Shown: positions 40,907 through 49,881 of the stretch, piece after piece
How positions within the stretch are numbered: the first letter of the stretch is position 1
Layout: each line of letters begins with the position of its first letter
DNA from: Stenotrophomonas_A sp002429615
Lineage (GTDB): Bacteria > Pseudomonadota > Gammaproteobacteria > Xanthomonadales > Xanthomonadaceae
NCBI GenBank assembly: GCA_031987425.1
Contig: DALZZL010000007.1
Location: 1-58,777 of the forward strand
DNA: 58,777 nt
Direction: 5' to 3'
Made by a program: the position numbers and the translations under genes
Notes under the pieces: generated by a model
What the model was told of the DNA's origin: nothing
What the model saw: only the letters and a program-made list of their open reading frames with translations
Databases searched by the model: none

Positions 40907-43165
40907 ATGTCGCTGCTTCGGCCGGCGCAGGCTCCTGCGCGCCCGTTTTCGCTCCGCCCCCTCACGCTCGCGTTGACGCTTTCATTGCTGTCCACCGCCG
41001 GCATCGCCCAGGCCGAAGATGCCAATGCCAATGCCAATGCCGACGTCGACACGCTCGACACCGTGCGCGTCACCGCCGAGCAGATCGCGCGCCAGGCGCT
41101 GGGCAGTTCGGTGATCACCGCCGAGGATATCGAGCAGCGTCCGCCGGCCAACGACCTGTCCGACATCCTGCGCACCATGCCGGGCGTCAACCTCACCGGT
41201 AACAGCGCATCCGGCCAGTACGGCAATAACCGCCAGATCGACCTGCGCGGCATGGGGCCGGAGAACACACTGGTATTGATCGACGGCCGCCCGGTCGGCT
41301 CGCGCGATGCGATCCGCATGGGCCGCAGCGGCGAACGCAACACGCGCGGTGACACCAACTGGGTGCCGGCCGAGGCGGTGGAGCGCATCGAGGTGCTGCG
41401 CGGCCCGGCCGCCGCGCGCTACGGCTCCGGTGCTTCCGGCGGCGTGGTGAACATCATCACCAAGAAGCCGACCGGCGACGCCACCGGCAGCATGACGCTG
41501 TACGGCCTGGTGCCGCAGCACGGCGACGAGGGCGGCAGCCAGCGCGCCGGCTTCAACGTCAGTGGACCGCTGACCGACACGCTGTCCTATCGCGTCTACG
41601 GCAACCTCAACAAGACCGACGCCGATGACCTGTCGCTCAACCAGGAATATGCCAGTGGCGTGACCCCGCCGGCGGGACGCGAAGGCGTGCGCAACAAGGA
41701 CATCGATGCACTGCTGCGGTGGGATCCCACCGAGCATCAGGTGTTCGAACTGGAGAGCGGCTTCAGCCGGCAGGGCAACATCTACGCAGGCGACCGGGCG
41801 GTCAGTGCGGACGGCACTGACCTGCTGACCGAACTGGCCGAGGACGGCGCGGAAACCAATGTGATGATCCGCCGCACCGCCGCGCTGACCCATCGCGGCG
41901 ATTGGGGCTTCGGCACCTCGCGGATCAGTCTTGCCTACGAAGGCACCGATAACACGCGACTCAACGAGGGCTTGGCCGGCGGTCCGGAAGGCAGCATCAG
42001 CGGCGCCGCGCGTTCGACCTCGCGCCTGGATGCCTACAACGCCGATGCCGAACTCAACATCCCGTTGCAGGCCTGGCGCGAGCAGGTGCTCACGGTGGGC
42101 GCCGAGTACCGCGAGGACAAGCTCGACGACCCGTACTCGATGACCCAGAGCAGCAGCAGCGGCGGCGGCATCGATGGCGTGCCGACCGGCACCCGCGATG
42201 GCAAGGCCGAATCCAAGCTCTACGCCGTCTATGTGGAGGACAATCTGTACCTCACCGATCGGCTGACGCTGACGCCGGGTGTGCGCTACGACCACGACGA
42301 CCGCTTCGGTGGCAACGTCAGCCCCAGCCTCAACGTGCAGTTCAAGCTCGCCGAGGACTGGCTGCTGAAGGGCGGCATCGCGCGCGCGTTCAAGACCCCC
42401 AACCTGTACCAGTCCAACGGCAACTATCTCTACTACACCCGAGGCAACGGCTGCCCGGTGCTGTATCCGAGCCTGGGCTCCGGCTGCTACATCCTCGGCA
42501 ATCCCGACCTGAACCCGGAAACCAGCCTCAACAAGGAGATCGGCGTGGAGTGGGCGCCGGACACCGGCTACCACGCTTCGTTGACCTACTTCCACAACGA
42601 CTACGACGACAAGATCGTCGCCGGCATGGAGCCGATCGGCCTGACCGCCGATGGGCGGGGCCGGGTCTTTCAGTGGACCAATGCCGACCGTGCCATCGTC
42701 CGTGGCGTGGAAGGCAACCTCAACGTGCCGCTGCTCGGTGAGCAGGGCCGCACGCTGAAGTGGAACACCAATGTCACCTACATGATCGAGAACAAGGACC
42801 GCGAGACCGACCAGCTGCTGTCGATCATTCCCGAGTACACGGTGAATACCTCGCTGGACTGGCGCCCGAACGAGCAGTGGTCGCTGCTGCTGCTGGGGAC
42901 GTTCTATGGCAAGCAGGAGTCGGCGACGATGTCGAGCACCACCGGCGGAACGATTGCCGGGGACACCCGCGATCCGTACCAGGTGTGGGGCGCGAGTGCG
43001 CGTTACCGCATCACCCGCAAGATCAGCGTGGGCTTCGGCGTTGACAACCTGTTCGACAAGCGGCTCTTCCGCGAGGGCACCAACAACTCCAGCGGCGTGG
43101 CCGGCGCGGCGACCTACAACGAGCCGGGCCGTGCGTACTGGGCTTCGCTGAACTTCGGGTTCTGA
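40907..43165 (+). CDS. fepA: FepA-type ferric catecholate siderophore receptor
   Basis: 752 residues with a signal peptide ending AQAED near 37, followed by a short (Ala-Asn)3 repeat. The plug contains ANDLSDILRTMPGVNL, GNSASGQYGNNRQIDLRGMG and GERNTRGDTNWVPAE, nearly the sequence seen in E. coli FepA and Pseudomonas PfeA/Bordetella BfeA, so the ligand is very probably ferric enterobactin or a related catecholate. The barrel ends NFGF. No siderophore synthesis genes are in the window. The esterase gene 4 bp downstream would release iron from the cyclic ester. A Fur-like box overlaps its promoter. Confidence 0.94.
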   Translation: MSLLRPAQAPARPFSLRPLTLALTLSLLSTAGIAQAEDANANANADVDTLDTVRVTAEQIARQALGSSVITAEDIEQRPPANDLSDILRTMPGVNLTGNSASGQYGNNRQIDLRGMGPENTLVLIDGRPVGSRDAIRMGRSGERNTRGDTNWVPAEAVERIEVLRGPAAARYGSGASGGVVNIITKKPTGDATGSMTLYGLVPQHGDEGGSQRAGFNVSGPLTDTLSYRVYGNLNKTDADDLSLNQEYASGVTPPAGREGVRNKDIDALLRWDPTEHQVFELESGFSRQGNIYAGDRAVSADGTDLLTELAEDGAETNVMIRRTAALTHRGDWGFGTSRISLAYEGTDNTRLNEGLAGGPEGSISGAARSTSRLDAYNADAELNIPLQAWREQVLTVGAEYREDKLDDPYSMTQSSSSGGGIDGVPTGTRDGKAESKLYAVYVEDNLYLTDRLTLTPGVRYDHDDRFGGNVSPSLNVQFKLAEDWLLKGGIARAFKTPNLYQSNGNYLYYTRGNGCPVLYPSLGSGCYILGNPDLNPETSLNKEIGVEWAPDTGYHASLTYFHNDYDDKIVAGMEPIGLTADGRGRVFQWTNADRAIVRGVEGNLNVPLLGEQGRTLKWNTNVTYMIENKDRETDQLLSIIPEYTVNTSLDWRPNEQWSLLLLGTFYGKQESATMSSTTGGTIAGDTRDPYQVWGASARYRITRKISVGFGVDNLFDKRLFREGTNNSSGVAGAATYNEPGRAYWASLNFGF

Positions 43166-43169
43166 GCCG

Positions 43170-44120
43170 ATGCGTGCGCGTTATCTGAAGTGGCTTTCCG
43201 CCCTGTCGTTGCTGCTGGCGATGGTTGCCATGCCCGCCTGGGCGCAGCCGGATCTGTCGCAGCGCATCGGCCGGACGGTGGCCGATGCGCCTCCGCCGGG
43301 CTGGCGTACCGACGATGTGCGCCTGCGTTCCGCGGATGGTGAGCGGCGCTATCGGGTTCGTTTGTTCATACCGGACCGGGTGGCGCCAGCCACGGGCTTC
43401 CCGGTGTTGTGGATGCTCGATGGCAATGCAGTGCTGATGACGCTGGGTCCGGATCTGCTGCAGCGGCTGTCCGGCACCCCGCAGCCTCCGGTGATCGCAT
43501 TGATCGCCTACGACAACGACCTGCGCATCGACGCGGCCGCGCGCAGCCTGGACTACACGCCGGCCAAGCCCGGCGAGAATCCGGCCGTCGCCCGCGATCC
43601 CCTTTCGCCAGATCGCCGCAGTGGCGGTGCCGATGCCTTCCTGGCGTTGATCACCACCCAGCTGCGTCCGGCGGTTACCCACCGTGTGCCGATCGACCCA
43701 GCCCGGCAGACCCTGTGGGGTCACTCGTATGGCGGCCTGTTCGTCCTGCACACCTTGTTCCGGCAGCCGGAGGCCTTCCAGCAGTACATCGCGGTGGAGC
43801 CGTCGCTGTGGTGGAACGAGGGGGTGGTGGTAAAGGAGGCGGAGCGCTTCGTCGCCGATTCTCCGCGCCTGGGCTCCACCCGGCTGCTGATCTGGAATGG
43901 CATTCCGCCTGCGGACGCACCGCGCCGCGAGCGCCCCGGGCGGACGCCGGCGCCGCCGGACACCCTGCCAAACCTGGTGAGCGCGCTGCGCGGCGTGCCC
44001 GGACTGCAGGTCGAAACCCGTCAGTGGCCAGGCCTCGGCCATGGACCGATGCTGGGTGCGACCGTGTCACCGGCCTTCGAAGCGGTCGCCGGACCGTTGC
44101 CGGATCCACCACCACGCTGA
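43170..44120 (+). CDS. Periplasmic siderophore esterase, IroE-like
   Basis: 316 residues with a signal peptide (LSALSLLLAMVAMPAWA). Alpha/beta-hydrolase of the Fes/IroE group: PVLWMLDGNAVL (about 78-89), nucleophile Ser186 in GHSYGG, IAVEPSLWWNEG, and His291 in GLGHGPM. IroE-type enzymes cut the trilactone of enterobactin or salmochelin in the periplasm. It lies 4 bp after fepA, which supports that role. A strong terminator follows. Fes itself is cytoplasmic, so the signal peptide favours IroE/PfeE. Confidence 0.9.
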   Translation: MRARYLKWLSALSLLLAMVAMPAWAQPDLSQRIGRTVADAPPPGWRTDDVRLRSADGERRYRVRLFIPDRVAPATGFPVLWMLDGNAVLMTLGPDLLQRLSGTPQPPVIALIAYDNDLRIDAAARSLDYTPAKPGENPAVARDPLSPDRRSGGADAFLALITTQLRPAVTHRVPIDPARQTLWGHSYGGLFVLHTLFRQPEAFQQYIAVEPSLWWNEGVVVKEAERFVADSPRLGSTRLLIWNGIPPADAPRRERPGRTPAPPDTLPNLVSALRGVPGLQVETRQWPGLGHGPMLGATVSPAFEAVAGPLPDPPPR

Positions 44121-44142
44121 GCGTCCACCGGGCTTTCCAAAG

Positions 44143-44174
44143 GCGCCGTCCATCACAGGACGGCGCTTTTTTTT
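44143..44174 (+). terminator. Rho-independent terminator of the fepA operon
   Basis: The stem GCGCCGTCC / GGACGGCGC with loop ATCACA is followed by eight T. It starts 22 bp after the esterase stop. Confidence 0.92.
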
Positions 44175-44256
44175 GCGCCGTGGTCCGTCCGCTTTGCGCA
44201 GTTCGTCCCTGTTGGCACCTCCGGGCAACCTGGTATCCGAGGCAACCAACTCGCCC

Positions 44257-44270
44257 TGGTAACGCTTACA
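44257..44270 (+). promoter_or_regulatory. LacI-type operator candidate 1 upstream of the TBDR
   Basis: TGGTAACGCTTACA has the central CG and TG...CA ends of LacI-family boxes and differs at two positions from the Xanthomonas xyl-box TGGTAGCGCTAACA as I recall it. It lies in the 581-bp gene-free stretch before the TBDR. Confidence 0.5.
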
Positions 44271-44326
44271 GCTTTGTGGCGAAAAGATGCTTTCAGCAGA
44301 CATAAAAATTTTGTTGCAGCGCACGG

Positions 44327-44341
44327 TGACAAGCGCTGTCA
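44327..44341 (+). promoter_or_regulatory. LacI-type operator candidate 2 upstream of the TBDR
   Basis: TGACAAGCGCTGTCA is a near-perfect dyad (TGACAGCGCTGTCA with one extra A). Its right part, CGCTGTCAT, differs at one base from the CGGTGTCAT half-site of the uronate regulon. Confidence 0.45.
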
Positions 44342-44367
44342 TGCATGGTTTCTTAACCGCCGTTCAG

Positions 44368-44381
44368 TGATAGCGCTACCA
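44368..44381 (+). promoter_or_regulatory. LacI-type operator candidate 3 upstream of the TBDR
   Basis: TGATAGCGCTACCA is a dyad with one mismatch around AGCGCT, again two changes from the xyl-box. The rest of the 44175-44701 gap holds AT-rich ATAAAAATTTTG near 44301 but no gene. Confidence 0.5.
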
Positions 44382-44701
44382 CTGGCCACCCGGTCGGGGC
44401 GGCCTCCAGACAGGCAACGACGCTGTAGGCATCAACGCTTCACCGGTATTCGAAAGCCGGGGAATCACTGAGGAACCGGCATTGCAGTAAGCGGGCGTCT
44501 CCACAGGGCGCCCGGATTCATCGCCGTGGGCCAAGGCCCGCGTTCTGCCCTGGGGGGGGCGACAACCTAAAGGATCGTAGGGGGCTACATGAGAGGGTGC
44601 AGTTTCCATTTGCAGACATACCGGACGGCCGCGCCGACATGCGTGTCGTACGCCGGAGCCGTGGTCGCAGGCCGTTCGAATTCTGACTTGAGGACACACT
44701 G

Positions 44702-47700
44702 ATGAGTCGCAAGTTGAAGTCTTTGAAGTCTTTGAAATCCCGCGCGATGTTCACTTTCGTCGGCGGCGTGCTGGTGGTGAACCCGGCGTTCGCCCAGGAC
44801 GCGCAGACCGCCACGCAGGCACCGCAGGCACAGACCGCCACGCAGAGCGATGAGGCCAAGACGCTCGATACGGTGACCGTCACCGGCATCCGTAACAGCC
44901 TCAACCAGTCGATGAACATCCGCCGCGATTCGGCGGGCGTGGTCGACGCGATCAGCGCCGAGGACATCGGCAAGTTCCCGGATACCAACCTGGCCGAGTC
45001 GCTGCAGCGCATCACCGGCATCTCGATCGAGCGCCGCGATGGTGAAGGCGCGCAGGTGACCGCGCGCGGCTTCGGCCCGCAGTTCAACGTCGTCACGCTC
45101 AACGGTCGCCAGATCCCGGGCGCCGACGCGTTCGGCGCGCCGGGCCAGGTGCCGATCGGCGGCGTGGACGTGGGCACGCGCGCGTTCAACTTCGCCCAGC
45201 TCGCTTCCGAAGCGATCACCGGCATCCAGGTGTTCAAGACCAGCCGGGCCACCTCGCCCAGCGGCGGCATCGGCGCCACCATCGACATCCTGACCGACAA
45301 GCCGTTCAACCACGAAGGCATCGTCGCCAGCGCGGGCGCCAAGGCGATGTCGGATGAGTCCGAGCCGTTCGGCAACAGCATCACGCCGGAAATGTCGGGC
45401 ATCTTCAGCTACACCAGCGCCGACAAAGTCTGGGGCATCGGCCTGAGCGCCAGCTACCAGAAGCGCCATGGCGGTTCGGTGCAGTCCACCGAGAACACCT
45501 GGAACATCCAGCGCTGGACGGGCACCGACCCGGGCCTGCGCTCGGACGCGGTGGTGACCAACGCACCGGAAATCGGCCAGCTGTATGGCATGCCGAACGA
45601 CCTGCGCTATGCCTTCGCCGACTTCCAGCGCGAGCGCACCAACGGCCAGGCGGTGCTGCAGTTCGCCCCGACCGATTCGCTGACCCTGAGCCTGGATTAC
45701 ACCTACTCGGTCAACGAGATCGAGGAAAACCGCGGCGAGCAGGGCATCTGGCTGCAGCGCGCCAACTCCATCACCGACATCACCTTCGACACCGGGCAGA
45801 CGGTGGCCACGCCGATCTACCTGCGTGACGTGCCGACCGGCTCCAAGGACTTCGGCATGGAGCAGCAGCGCAACATGCAGAAGTACAAGCTCGGGTCGAT
45901 CGGCTTCAATGCCGACTGGCAGGCGAGCGACAACTTCCGCCTGACCTTCGACGGCCACGATTCGAAGACCCAGTCGCTGCCGAACGACCCGCTGACCGGT
46001 GGCAGCGCCACCTACTTCAGCCTCGCCGGCACCAACAACTGCGCCAGCGGCCCGAGCTGCGGCGGCCAGTGGGGCCAGGAGCTGTACTTCAACACCGGCC
46101 TGCCGATCGGCGCGCGTACCTGGTACCCGACTGCCGCCGATTCCTACGCCGGCACCAATGGCGTGCTCAACCCGGACTTCCAGGCCAACAACATCGGCAC
46201 CCAGGTCCTGCGCATCTACTACCAGAAGCAGGTCACCGAAATTAAGGAAGGCCGCGTCGACGGCACCTGGGACTTCGACAACGGCCGCTTCCAGTTCGGC
46301 GTCGATTCGTCCAAGACCACGATGCAGCGCCAGACCAGCGATACCTACGCTGCGCTGGGCGACTGGGGCGTGACCGATGCCGGTACCGCACCGGGCCTGA
46401 TGGACCTGATCCGTCCGGTCAGCATCACCGGCCTGTTCGACGACTACAGCGCCGCCGGCGCGCCGACCGGCGCATGGCGTGGCAACGCCGACCAGCTCGC
46501 ACAGTGGGCCAGCGACGTCTATGGCGTGAGCACCGACCGCAACCAGAACCTCAGCTCGGACAACACGATCGAGGAGAAGACCAACGCGGCGTACATGCAG
46601 CTGGAACTGCAGGGCGAGCTGGGCGGCATGCCGACCAACACCCGTATCGGCGTGCGCTACGAGAAGACCGACCTGACCTCGGTCTCGCAGGTCGCCACCC
46701 CGACCGCGCTGGTCTGGCAGTCCAACAACGACTTCCAGCTGGCGCGCTCCACCGACATGCAGCCGTTCGCCGAGAAGCACAGCTACAGCTACGTGCTGCC
46801 GAACCTGGACTTCGACATCAGCTTCACCGACCAGTTGAAGGGTCGTGCGTCGTTCGGCCAGACCATCGCCCGCGCGCCGTACAACAACCTGATCGCCGGC
46901 CCGACCCCGGGTACGCCGACCGGTTCGATCCTGATCAACCCGTCCACCCGCGCCGCCGGCAACGCGCAGAACCCCTCGCTGGATCCGCTGGAGTCGGACA
47001 ACCTCGACCTGGCCCTGGAGTGGTACTTCGCCGACGCCAGCTACGTCTCGGTGACGTTCTGGAACAAGCAGGTCAACAACTTCATCGGCAACACGGTCTC
47101 GCGCGAGACGATGTATGGCCTGCGCGATCCCACCTCGGGCCCGGATGCGCAGGCGGCGCTGGCGTTCCTGCAGAGCCAGCAGTGCGTCACCCAGGTGACC
47201 GCGGCCGGCAACGACCCGGCGGCGTGTTCGGCCAACGACACCTCGCTGTTCGCCGCCACCACTATGCTGCGCAATGCCGCTACCGGCGGCCTGGCTGCCT
47301 ACAACGGCAGCTCGGCGCAGAGCCTGGCGCTGGAGACCGCGTACGACCTGGTGGGCGAGGCGGATGACCCGCTGTACGAGTTCGACGTCAACAAGCCGAT
47401 CAACCAGAACAAGGCCAAGATCCACGGCTGGGAACTGGGTGGCCAGTACTTCTTCGGCCAGTCCGGCTTCGGCGTCTTCGCCAACTACACCATCGTCCAG
47501 GGCGACGTCGGCTTCGACAACAACGTGATCGACCGCGACCAGTTCGCGCTGCTCGGCCTCAGCGACACCGCCAACGTGATGCTGATGTACGAGAAGTACG
47601 GCTGGTCGGCCCGCCTGGCATGGAACTGGCGCGACGAGTACCTGATCGCCGCGAACATGGACGGCTCCAACCGCAACCCGTACTACGTCGAGGCGTATGA

Positions 47701-47872
47701 CCAGTTCGACCTGAGCGTGGGTTACCAGTTCAACACCAACTGGTCCATCGGCTTCGAGGCGATCAACCTGACCGGTGAGGACGTGCGCTGGCACGGCCGT
47801 TCCGACAAGCAGATCATCAAGCTGGTCGACCAGAGTCCGCGCTACACCATCGGCGTGCGCTACAACTTCTGA
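44702..47872 (+). CDS. TonB-dependent receptor, very large carbohydrate-type (TIGR01782-like)
   Basis: 1056 residues. An unusually basic n-region (SRKLKSLKSLKSRAMF, built from a 9-bp DNA repeat) precedes the signal peptide, cleaved near PAFAQ. The TonB-box region is LDTVTVTGIRNSLNQSM. The plug has DAISAEDIGKFPDTNLAESL and GAQVTARGFGPQFNVVTLNGR, typical of Xanthomonas/Caulobacter glycan TBDRs. The barrel ends VRYNF. The start follows TGAGGA. It heads the SapC-cupin-halogenase-DUF6445 genes and has LacI-type boxes upstream, so it probably imports a plant oligosaccharide. A strong hairpin separates it from sapC. Confidence 0.93.
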   Translation: MSRKLKSLKSLKSRAMFTFVGGVLVVNPAFAQDAQTATQAPQAQTATQSDEAKTLDTVTVTGIRNSLNQSMNIRRDSAGVVDAISAEDIGKFPDTNLAESLQRITGISIERRDGEGAQVTARGFGPQFNVVTLNGRQIPGADAFGAPGQVPIGGVDVGTRAFNFAQLASEAITGIQVFKTSRATSPSGGIGATIDILTDKPFNHEGIVASAGAKAMSDESEPFGNSITPEMSGIFSYTSADKVWGIGLSASYQKRHGGSVQSTENTWNIQRWTGTDPGLRSDAVVTNAPEIGQLYGMPNDLRYAFADFQRERTNGQAVLQFAPTDSLTLSLDYTYSVNEIEENRGEQGIWLQRANSITDITFDTGQTVATPIYLRDVPTGSKDFGMEQQRNMQKYKLGSIGFNADWQASDNFRLTFDGHDSKTQSLPNDPLTGGSATYFSLAGTNNCASGPSCGGQWGQELYFNTGLPIGARTWYPTAADSYAGTNGVLNPDFQANNIGTQVLRIYYQKQVTEIKEGRVDGTWDFDNGRFQFGVDSSKTTMQRQTSDTYAALGDWGVTDAGTAPGLMDLIRPVSITGLFDDYSAAGAPTGAWRGNADQLAQWASDVYGVSTDRNQNLSSDNTIEEKTNAAYMQLELQGELGGMPTNTRIGVRYEKTDLTSVSQVATPTALVWQSNNDFQLARSTDMQPFAEKHSYSYVLPNLDFDISFTDQLKGRASFGQTIARAPYNNLIAGPTPGTPTGSILINPSTRAAGNAQNPSLDPLESDNLDLALEWYFADASYVSVTFWNKQVNNFIGNTVSRETMYGLRDPTSGPDAQAALAFLQSQQCVTQVTAAGNDPAACSANDTSLFAATTMLRNAATGGLAAYNGSSAQSLALETAYDLVGEADDPLYEFDVNKPINQNKAKIHGWELGGQYFFGQSGFGVFANYTIVQGDVGFDNNVIDRDQFALLGLSDTANVMLMYEKYGWSARLAWNWRDEYLIAANMDGSNRNPYYVEAYDQFDLSVGYQFNTNWSIGFEAINLTGEDVRWHGRSDKQIIKLVDQSPRYTIGVRYNF

Positions 47873-47910
47873 TGGTCGCGGCAGCGCCCGGCGACGGGCG
47901 CCTGCCATTC

Positions 47911-47940
47911 AGGGGATCGCCACCGCGGTGGCGGTCCCCT
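47911..47940 (+). terminator. Strong hairpin between TBDR and SapC genes
   Basis: A roughly 13-bp stem (AGGGGATCGCCACC / GGTGGCGGTCCCCT, one G-T pair) starts 38 bp after the TBDR stop and is followed by GTTGTT. It may terminate or attenuate read-through into sapC. Confidence 0.65.
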
Positions 47941-48062
47941 GTTGTTAGGGATACCGTCGCGGGCGCCTTGCCGCCCCGGGGGATTTCTGCAATGTTCGCC
48001 GGGCCGGCACGCAGGGGATGGGCCCCGGCACCGGATCCCGATTACCTGCTGTTGGATCAGAA

Positions 48063-48815
48063 ATGGCTCGATACGAAATCTTGAACAATGTCGCGCACAA
48101 GGACTTGCGCGTAACGCTGCGCTTTGGCGGCGAATTCGGCGACAACGTCGGCCTGGTGCCGGCCTTCCCGACCGAGTACGCGGAGATGCAGCGCGAATAC
48201 CCGCTGTTCCTGCGCAAGGACGAGGCCACCGGCGAGTTCACCTCGGTGGCGCTGCTGGGCTTCGACGGCCAGGAGAACCTGTTTCTCGAAGGCGACCGCT
48301 GGAACGCGACCTACCTGCCGGGCATCGTCGCCAAGGGGCCGTTCGCGATCGGCTTCCAGGAGCAGGACGTGGACGGGCAGCGCACCACGGTGCCGGTCAT
48401 CCATGTCGACCTGGACCATCCGCGCGTCAGCTTCACCGAGGGCGAGCGCGTGTTCCTGCCGCAAGGTGGCAACAGCCCCTACCTGGAACACGTGATCACC
48501 GTGCTGCGCGGCATCCGCGATGGCCACGAAGGCGGCAAGCCGCTGTTCGCCGCGCTGGACGAGGCCGGCCTGATCCAGCCGCTGCGCATTGACGTGCAGC
48601 TGGATGAGAAGAATGGCGTCAACCTCACCGGCCTGTACGGTGTCGAACGCGAGCGCCTTGCCGCGCTGGACGGCGAAGCGCTGCACAAGCTCAACCAGTC
48701 CGGCTATCTGGAAGGTGCATTCCTGCTGCTGTCCTCGCAGCACAACATGCGCCGGCTGATGGCGGAAAAGCAGCGTCGCCTGCGCCAGGCCGACGCGGCA
48801 ACACCGTCTGCCTGA
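48063..48815 (+). CDS. SapC-family protein
   Basis: 250 residues from ATG 48063 (MARYEILNN). The SapC pattern is visible: VGLVPAFPTEYAEMQREYPLFLRKD (about 30-54), TSVALLGFDGQENLFLEGDRWNATYLPGIVAKGPFAIGF, and GLYGVERERLAALDGEALHKLNQSGYLEGAFLLLSSQHNM. It has no signal peptide. SapC was named from an S-layer/peptide-resistance context, but in this group it recurs behind glycan TBDRs with halogenase genes. The role is unknown. The next gene starts 4 bp later. Confidence 0.9.
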   Translation: MARYEILNNVAHKDLRVTLRFGGEFGDNVGLVPAFPTEYAEMQREYPLFLRKDEATGEFTSVALLGFDGQENLFLEGDRWNATYLPGIVAKGPFAIGFQEQDVDGQRTTVPVIHVDLDHPRVSFTEGERVFLPQGGNSPYLEHVITVLRGIRDGHEGGKPLFAALDEAGLIQPLRIDVQLDEKNGVNLTGLYGVERERLAALDGEALHKLNQSGYLEGAFLLLSSQHNMRRLMAEKQRRLRQADAATPSA

Positions 48816-48819
48816 TGCC

Positions 48820-49839
48820 ATGCCGGACCTGTCCCCCATCCGCGAGTGGACCGGCTGCCGGCCGGACACGTTGCCACTGGACGACCTGCTCGCCGCTGGC
48901 GAGCCGGTGGTCCTGCGCGGCATAGGAAGCGACTGGGGGCTGGTCCACGCCGCGCATGAGGGCGTCGCCGAGGCGATGGCCTATCTGCGCGGCTTCGACA
49001 ATGGCCGGCAGGTGCCTTACTCGTATGGGCCGCCCGATATCGCAGGGCGGCCCTACTACAACGATGACTTCACCGCGCTCAATTTCGAGGTGCGCCGCGG
49101 GAGTGTCTCGCAGGTGCTCGACGAGCTGGCCGCGCACCTGGGTGATCCGCGCCCGCCGACCTACTACCTGGCGTCGCTGCTGGTAGATGAGAGCCTGCCG
49201 GGTTTCCGCGCCGGCAATGACCTGGACTTCGCCACGCATGGCGTGCAGGTGAAGCCGAGCATCTGGATCGGCAACCGGGTGGTGGCCAGCTGCCATCACG
49301 ACGTGCCCAACAACATCGCCTGCTGCGCGGTGGGGCGTCGTCGTTTCACCCTGTTCCCGCCGGAGCAGATCGGCAACCTGTATCCCGGCCCGCTGGAGCT
49401 GACGCCCGGCGGCCAGGCGGTCAGCAGCGTGGACTTCAACGCGCCTGACCCGGCCCGCTTTCCCGGTTTCGCCGAGGCGCTGGCGCAGGGGCGCAGCACC
49501 GTGCTGGAGCCGGGCGATGCGCTGTTCATCCCGAGCATGTGGTGGCACCACGTGCAGGGGCTGGAACCTTTCAACGTGCTGGTCAACTACTGGTGGGGCA
49601 GCATGCCAGCGTGGATTCCAGCGCCGATGCAGGCGATGTACCACGCGATGTGGTCGATCCGCGATCGACCGGAGGCGGAGAAGCAGGCCTGGCGCGCGAT
49701 GTTCGATTACTACGTGTTCGGCGACGCCGAACGCGCTGGCGCGCACCTGCCGCCGCAGGCACGGCAGGCGCTGGCACCGGTGGATGAAAACCTGGCTCGC
49801 CAGTTGCGCGCCATGCTCATCGCCCGGCTCAACCGCTGA
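48820..49839 (+). CDS. JmjC/cupin-8-like putative 2-oxoglutarate dioxygenase
   Basis: 339 residues. The cupin-like (FIH/JmjC) fold is suggested by the iron-binding His159-x-Asp161 (SCHHDVPNNIACCAVG), RRRFTLFPPEQIGNLYPG, and the distal histidine region PGDALFIPSMWWHHV (243/244). Such enzymes hydroxylate proteins or small molecules using Fe(II) and 2-oxoglutarate. It is cytoplasmic (no signal), 4 bp after sapC and 42 bp before the halogenase. Substrate unknown; possibly the SapC or receptor system, which is speculation. Confidence 0.85.
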   Translation: MPDLSPIREWTGCRPDTLPLDDLLAAGEPVVLRGIGSDWGLVHAAHEGVAEAMAYLRGFDNGRQVPYSYGPPDIAGRPYYNDDFTALNFEVRRGSVSQVLDELAAHLGDPRPPTYYLASLLVDESLPGFRAGNDLDFATHGVQVKPSIWIGNRVVASCHHDVPNNIACCAVGRRRFTLFPPEQIGNLYPGPLELTPGGQAVSSVDFNAPDPARFPGFAEALAQGRSTVLEPGDALFIPSMWWHHVQGLEPFNVLVNYWWGSMPAWIPAPMQAMYHAMWSIRDRPEAEKQAWRAMFDYYVFGDAERAGAHLPPQARQALAPVDENLARQLRAMLIARLNR

Positions 49840-49881
49840 CGCGGGTCGTCGCGGCACTCATACGGCAAGAGAGGGAACCGC

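Noticed and set aside
44585..47908. Open frame of 1107 codons on the minus strand opposite the TBDR
   Set aside because: It mirrors the codon pattern of the plus-strand receptor, shows low-complexity His/Arg/Gly-rich protein, and the plus-strand product has signal peptide, plug and barrel end. Typical GC-rich antisense shadow.
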